Assembly: GCA_021107975.1 (NCBI GenBank) | Contig: JAIORT010000604.1 | Coordinates: 1-8,636 of the forward strand | DNA length: 8,636 nucleotides | DNA from: Bacteroidales bacterium | GTDB taxonomy: Bacteria; Bacteroidota; Bacteroidia; Bacteroidales; JAADJA01 | Reading direction: 5' to 3' | In this document: positions 7,151 to 8,636 of the stretch, one piece after another | How positions within the stretch are numbered: the stretch's first letter is position 1 | How the letters are laid out: every line of letters starts with the position of its first letter | Notes under the pieces: model-generated | What the model saw: the letters and a program-made list of their open reading frames with translations, nothing else | The model's database searches: none | Told to the model about the DNA's origin: nothing | Made by a program: the position numbers and the translations under genes

Positions 7151-7696
7151 ATGACTACAGGCTATAGAATAAAAGACCAAAGAGCCATTTATTTCTTGAC
7201 TTTTCAAATTATCCATTGGATTGATTTGTTTACAAGGATAGAATACCGGAATATTGCTGTTGATAGCTTTAAATATTGCCAGAAACATAAAGGGCTTACG
7301 ATATTTGCATGGGTGATTATGTCGAATCATATACATATTTTATGCAGGAGTGAAGTAAATGATTTGTCGGGAACAATCAGGGATTTTAAAAAATTTACAA
7401 GTAAACAATTTTGGCAGGTAATTAACTCACCAATTGAGAGCAGGAGAAAATGGTTGGTTAATCTTTTTGAATTTGAAGCGCGTAAACACAAAAGAAATGA
7501 GAACTTTCAAATTTGGACACATGAAAATCATGCGGAAGAAATTTACTCAAATAAGTTTATCGATCAAAAAACTAATTACATACACATGAATCCTGTTCAT
7601 GCAGGGATTGTTCAAAATCCTGAAGAATATTTGTATTCAAGTGCTATGAATTATGCAGGCGAGAAAGGATTGCTGGAAGTTGAAATTTTGAAATAG
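7151..7696 (+). CDS. REP-associated tyrosine transposase (RAYT; Y1/IS200-like HUH family)
   Basis: The 181-residue protein is a single-domain Y1 transposase of the type that processes REP hairpins as single-stranded DNA. The metal-binding HUH motif is VIMSNHIHIL with H60 and H62; Ser replaces the more usual Pro before Asn. The probable catalytic tyrosine is Y143 in TNYIHMNPVHAG, the characteristic RAYT C-terminal block, followed by PEEYLYSSAMNYAG (157-170). The sequence FQIWTHENH (119-127) also fits the family. Length and motifs are complete, with no frameshift, so the gene may be active. The ATG follows an A/T-rich 35-nt leader after hairpin H5; no TAnnTTTG element is evident there, so expression may depend on read-through from the nuclease gene. 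Hairpin arrays flank it closely on both sides, as expected for a RAYT and its substrates. IS200 proper is less likely because the protein carries the NPVHAG block and lies beside REP-like arrays. Confidence 0.92.
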   Translation: MTTGYRIKDQRAIYFLTFQIIHWIDLFTRIEYRNIAVDSFKYCQKHKGLTIFAWVIMSNHIHILCRSEVNDLSGTIRDFKKFTSKQFWQVINSPIESRRKWLVNLFEFEARKHKRNENFQIWTHENHAEEIYSNKFIDQKTNYIHMNPVHAGIVQNPEEYLYSSAMNYAGEKGLLEVEILK

Positions 7697-7706
7697 TTCG
7701 TTATTA

Positions 7707-7819
7707 GATAGTTGGATACTATCGTTTATCTGCGACGTAGTCTGGAGACTACGCCGAACCTCGATCGCCGAACGTCAAAAGTTTAGCCGACGTTCGGCGT
7801 AGATTTCATCTACATCGAA
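7707..7819. repeat. Right REP-like hairpin array, direct copy of the left array with a 32-bp insertion
   Basis: From about 7708 this matches the left array in the same orientation. H1 at 7707-7723 has GATAGT/ACTATC with loop TGGAT. H2 at 7736-7753 is identical to the left copy. H4 at 7793-7819 has a TTC loop, a C-A mismatch and a G-T pair. Between the two halves of the 22-bp palindrome lie 32 extra bases (7760-7791). These create a new hairpin at 7766-7799, with an 11-bp stem CGCCGAACGTC/GACGTTCGGCG and a 12-nt loop. There is no H5. The last 10 bases (7810-7819) overlap the 3' end of the convergent LiaF-like gene, including its stop codon. Confidence 0.9.
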
Positions 7820-8529
7820 CCTTTTATGTCCCCTCCTCCAAACATTACAAAACCTTTTAAAATGAGGGTTTTTTTCGGATCATTTTGCCCGCTTGTCGAA
7901 ACTGATCTTTTATCGGAAAAACCACCAAGAATGCTGGTTACTTTATTAATTACAGCCCAGTCGTTTGGCACAGTGAGGCTCGAACCCCCAAACATATAAA
8001 AAAGTTCAATTATATTTGTTTCCGATGATAATTCAGCATCGGTTAAGTCAATTTCCGAACCGCCAAAAATTGATGTTATCTTACCACCCTTGAAGTTCTT
8101 AATAGAAATCTTCCTTTCCGACCCACTGAAAATATTGAATTCATCAATGAACTCTTCGTCATTTTCTTCCTTATGATGAAAATCCGGCTGCCCCGGTTGC
8201 CTTCTCCCTAAGCCGTGCCTGAAAATTATAAATACACCCACCGCAATCAGGAGAATCGGCCAGAAATTCCGGCGAAAATTGTAGGGAAGGTTAAAAATTT
8301 CGGGCAATAAAAAGAATGCGCCAATGGCAATTAATATAAACCCTGTAACCCTGCTCTGGGTAAAGAAAAGATTATAAACGCCTATTACTATCAGCAGCAT
8401 TTGCCACGAAATAATAATGTCATCCACATTTGGTGAGAAAAGACGAAGCTGATGAAGTAAAATGGCTAAGCCTGCAACGATAATAATTATTCCAAATCCA
8501 AATGTACGATTTTGATTGTGTGAAGTCAT
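7810..8529 (-). CDS. LiaF-like membrane protein (four-TM N-terminus plus repeated FGG C-terminal domain)
   Basis: The 239-residue protein has about four hydrophobic segments (roughly 10-27, 39-57, 62-79 and 89-104) typical of the DUF5668/LiaI-LiaF transmembrane region. An acidic, polar linker (107-130) leads to a C-terminal domain like that of LiaF and cell-wall-active antibiotic response proteins. That domain carries a recurring turn motif, IFSGSE (133), IFGGSE (154), MFGGSS (179), ILGGFS (200) and MFGGGD (229), spaced 21-29 residues apart, which suggests stacked beta strands. In Firmicutes LiaF inhibits an envelope-stress histidine kinase. In Bacteroidota the role is not established and no kinase or regulator gene lies in this window. 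The ATG at 8529 is about 36 nt after the predicted transcript start. The last codons (Ser, Met) and the stop TAG are supplied by the right REP-like array. The domain looks complete, since homologs end soon after the last GGxxIK block. Confidence 0.85.
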   Translation of the reverse strand: MTSHNQNRTFGFGIIIIVAGLAILLHQLRLFSPNVDDIIISWQMLLIVIGVYNLFFTQSRVTGFILIAIGAFFLLPEIFNLPYNFRRNFWPILLIAVGVFIIFRHGLGRRQPGQPDFHHKEENDEEFIDEFNIFSGSERKISIKNFKGGKITSIFGGSEIDLTDAELSSETNIIELFYMFGGSSLTVPNDWAVINKVTSILGGFSDKRSVSTSGQNDPKKTLILKGFVMFGGGDIKGSM

Positions 8530-8570
8530 GATTTTTTAGTTTTTAGGATTAACATTAATTTATAATAATA

Positions 8571-8578
8571 CAAAGGTA
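8571..8578 (-). promoter_or_regulatory. Bacteroidota-type -7 promoter element for the LiaF-like gene
   Basis: Read on the minus strand this is TACCTTTG, an exact match to TAnnTTTG. A start near 8565 would give a leader of about 36 nt. No TTTG is present at the expected -33 distance; that region is only A/T-rich. The rest of 8530-8636 shows no gene, RNA or hairpin I can support. Confidence 0.5.
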
Positions 8579-8636
8579 AAAATAAATCCTAAATAAAAAT
8601 ATAGGGTTCTTATCTTTAACGAGAGTTTGAAATTTT

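Larger units (their letters stand above)
7021..7819 (+). mobile_element. REP-RAYT module (transposase gene bracketed by hairpin arrays)
   Basis: The transposase gene and its two directly repeated hairpin arrays form one unit of about 800 bp between two convergent host genes. This is the arrangement known for RAYT/REP systems, where the transposase is a single-copy domesticated or semi-mobile gene and the hairpin elements are scattered over the genome. The outer limits given are those of the similarity between arrays. No target-site duplication can be assigned, and this family does not normally make one. Confidence 0.72.

Noticed and set aside
7021..7819. CRISPR array
   Set aside because: There are only two long repeat copies separated by a coding gene, the short units are hairpins of differing sequence with no regular spacers, and no cas gene is present.

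Overview
The window is AT-rich DNA from a member of the Bacteroidota. The evidence is a TonB-dependent outer-membrane receptor next to a lipoprotein with DUF5689 and choice-of-anchor-J type domains, TAnnTTTG promoter elements, and start codons without a Shine-Dalgarno sequence. Genus or species cannot be told from this window. It looks like ordinary chromosome carrying one small REP/RAYT-type mobile module.

Layout. Positions 15-5840 hold three minus-strand genes that read as one transcription unit: a TonB-dependent receptor (5840 to 3303), then after 37 nt a surface-type lipoprotein (3265 to 1478), then an RtcB-family RNA ligase that overlaps the lipoprotein stop by one base (TAATG; 1478 to 15). 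A 128-nt divergent intergenic region (5841-5968) carries a promoter-like TAnnTTTG element for each direction. From it a secreted endonuclease/exonuclease/phosphatase-fold nuclease is transcribed to the right (5969-7021). Positions 7021-7819 hold a REP-associated Y1 (HUH) transposase gene (7151-7696), flanked on both sides by direct copies of a hairpin-rich repeat array. A LiaF-like membrane protein gene (8529 to 7810, minus strand) converges on this module, and its stop codon lies inside the right-hand repeat. Its promoter element sits at 8571-8578. No stretch longer than about 130 nt lacks a gene.

How the parts may work together. The receptor, the DUF5689/anchor-J lipoprotein and the exported nuclease look like a cell-envelope module that cuts an extracellular phosphodiester substrate and imports the products, plausibly for phosphate, nucleotide or nucleic-acid scavenging. 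This is inferred from domain content and the shared divergent promoter region; no substrate is shown by sequence. The role of a cytoplasmic RNA ligase at the end of this operon is unexplained.

The part most worth a second look is the transposase and its repeats. The hairpins are built on GTAG/CTAC-edged stems with (G/A)(C/T)CGAA tails. They can fold in mutually exclusive ways. They sit exactly at the 3' ends of two convergent host genes, and the two arrays differ by a 32-bp insertion that changes the central palindrome.
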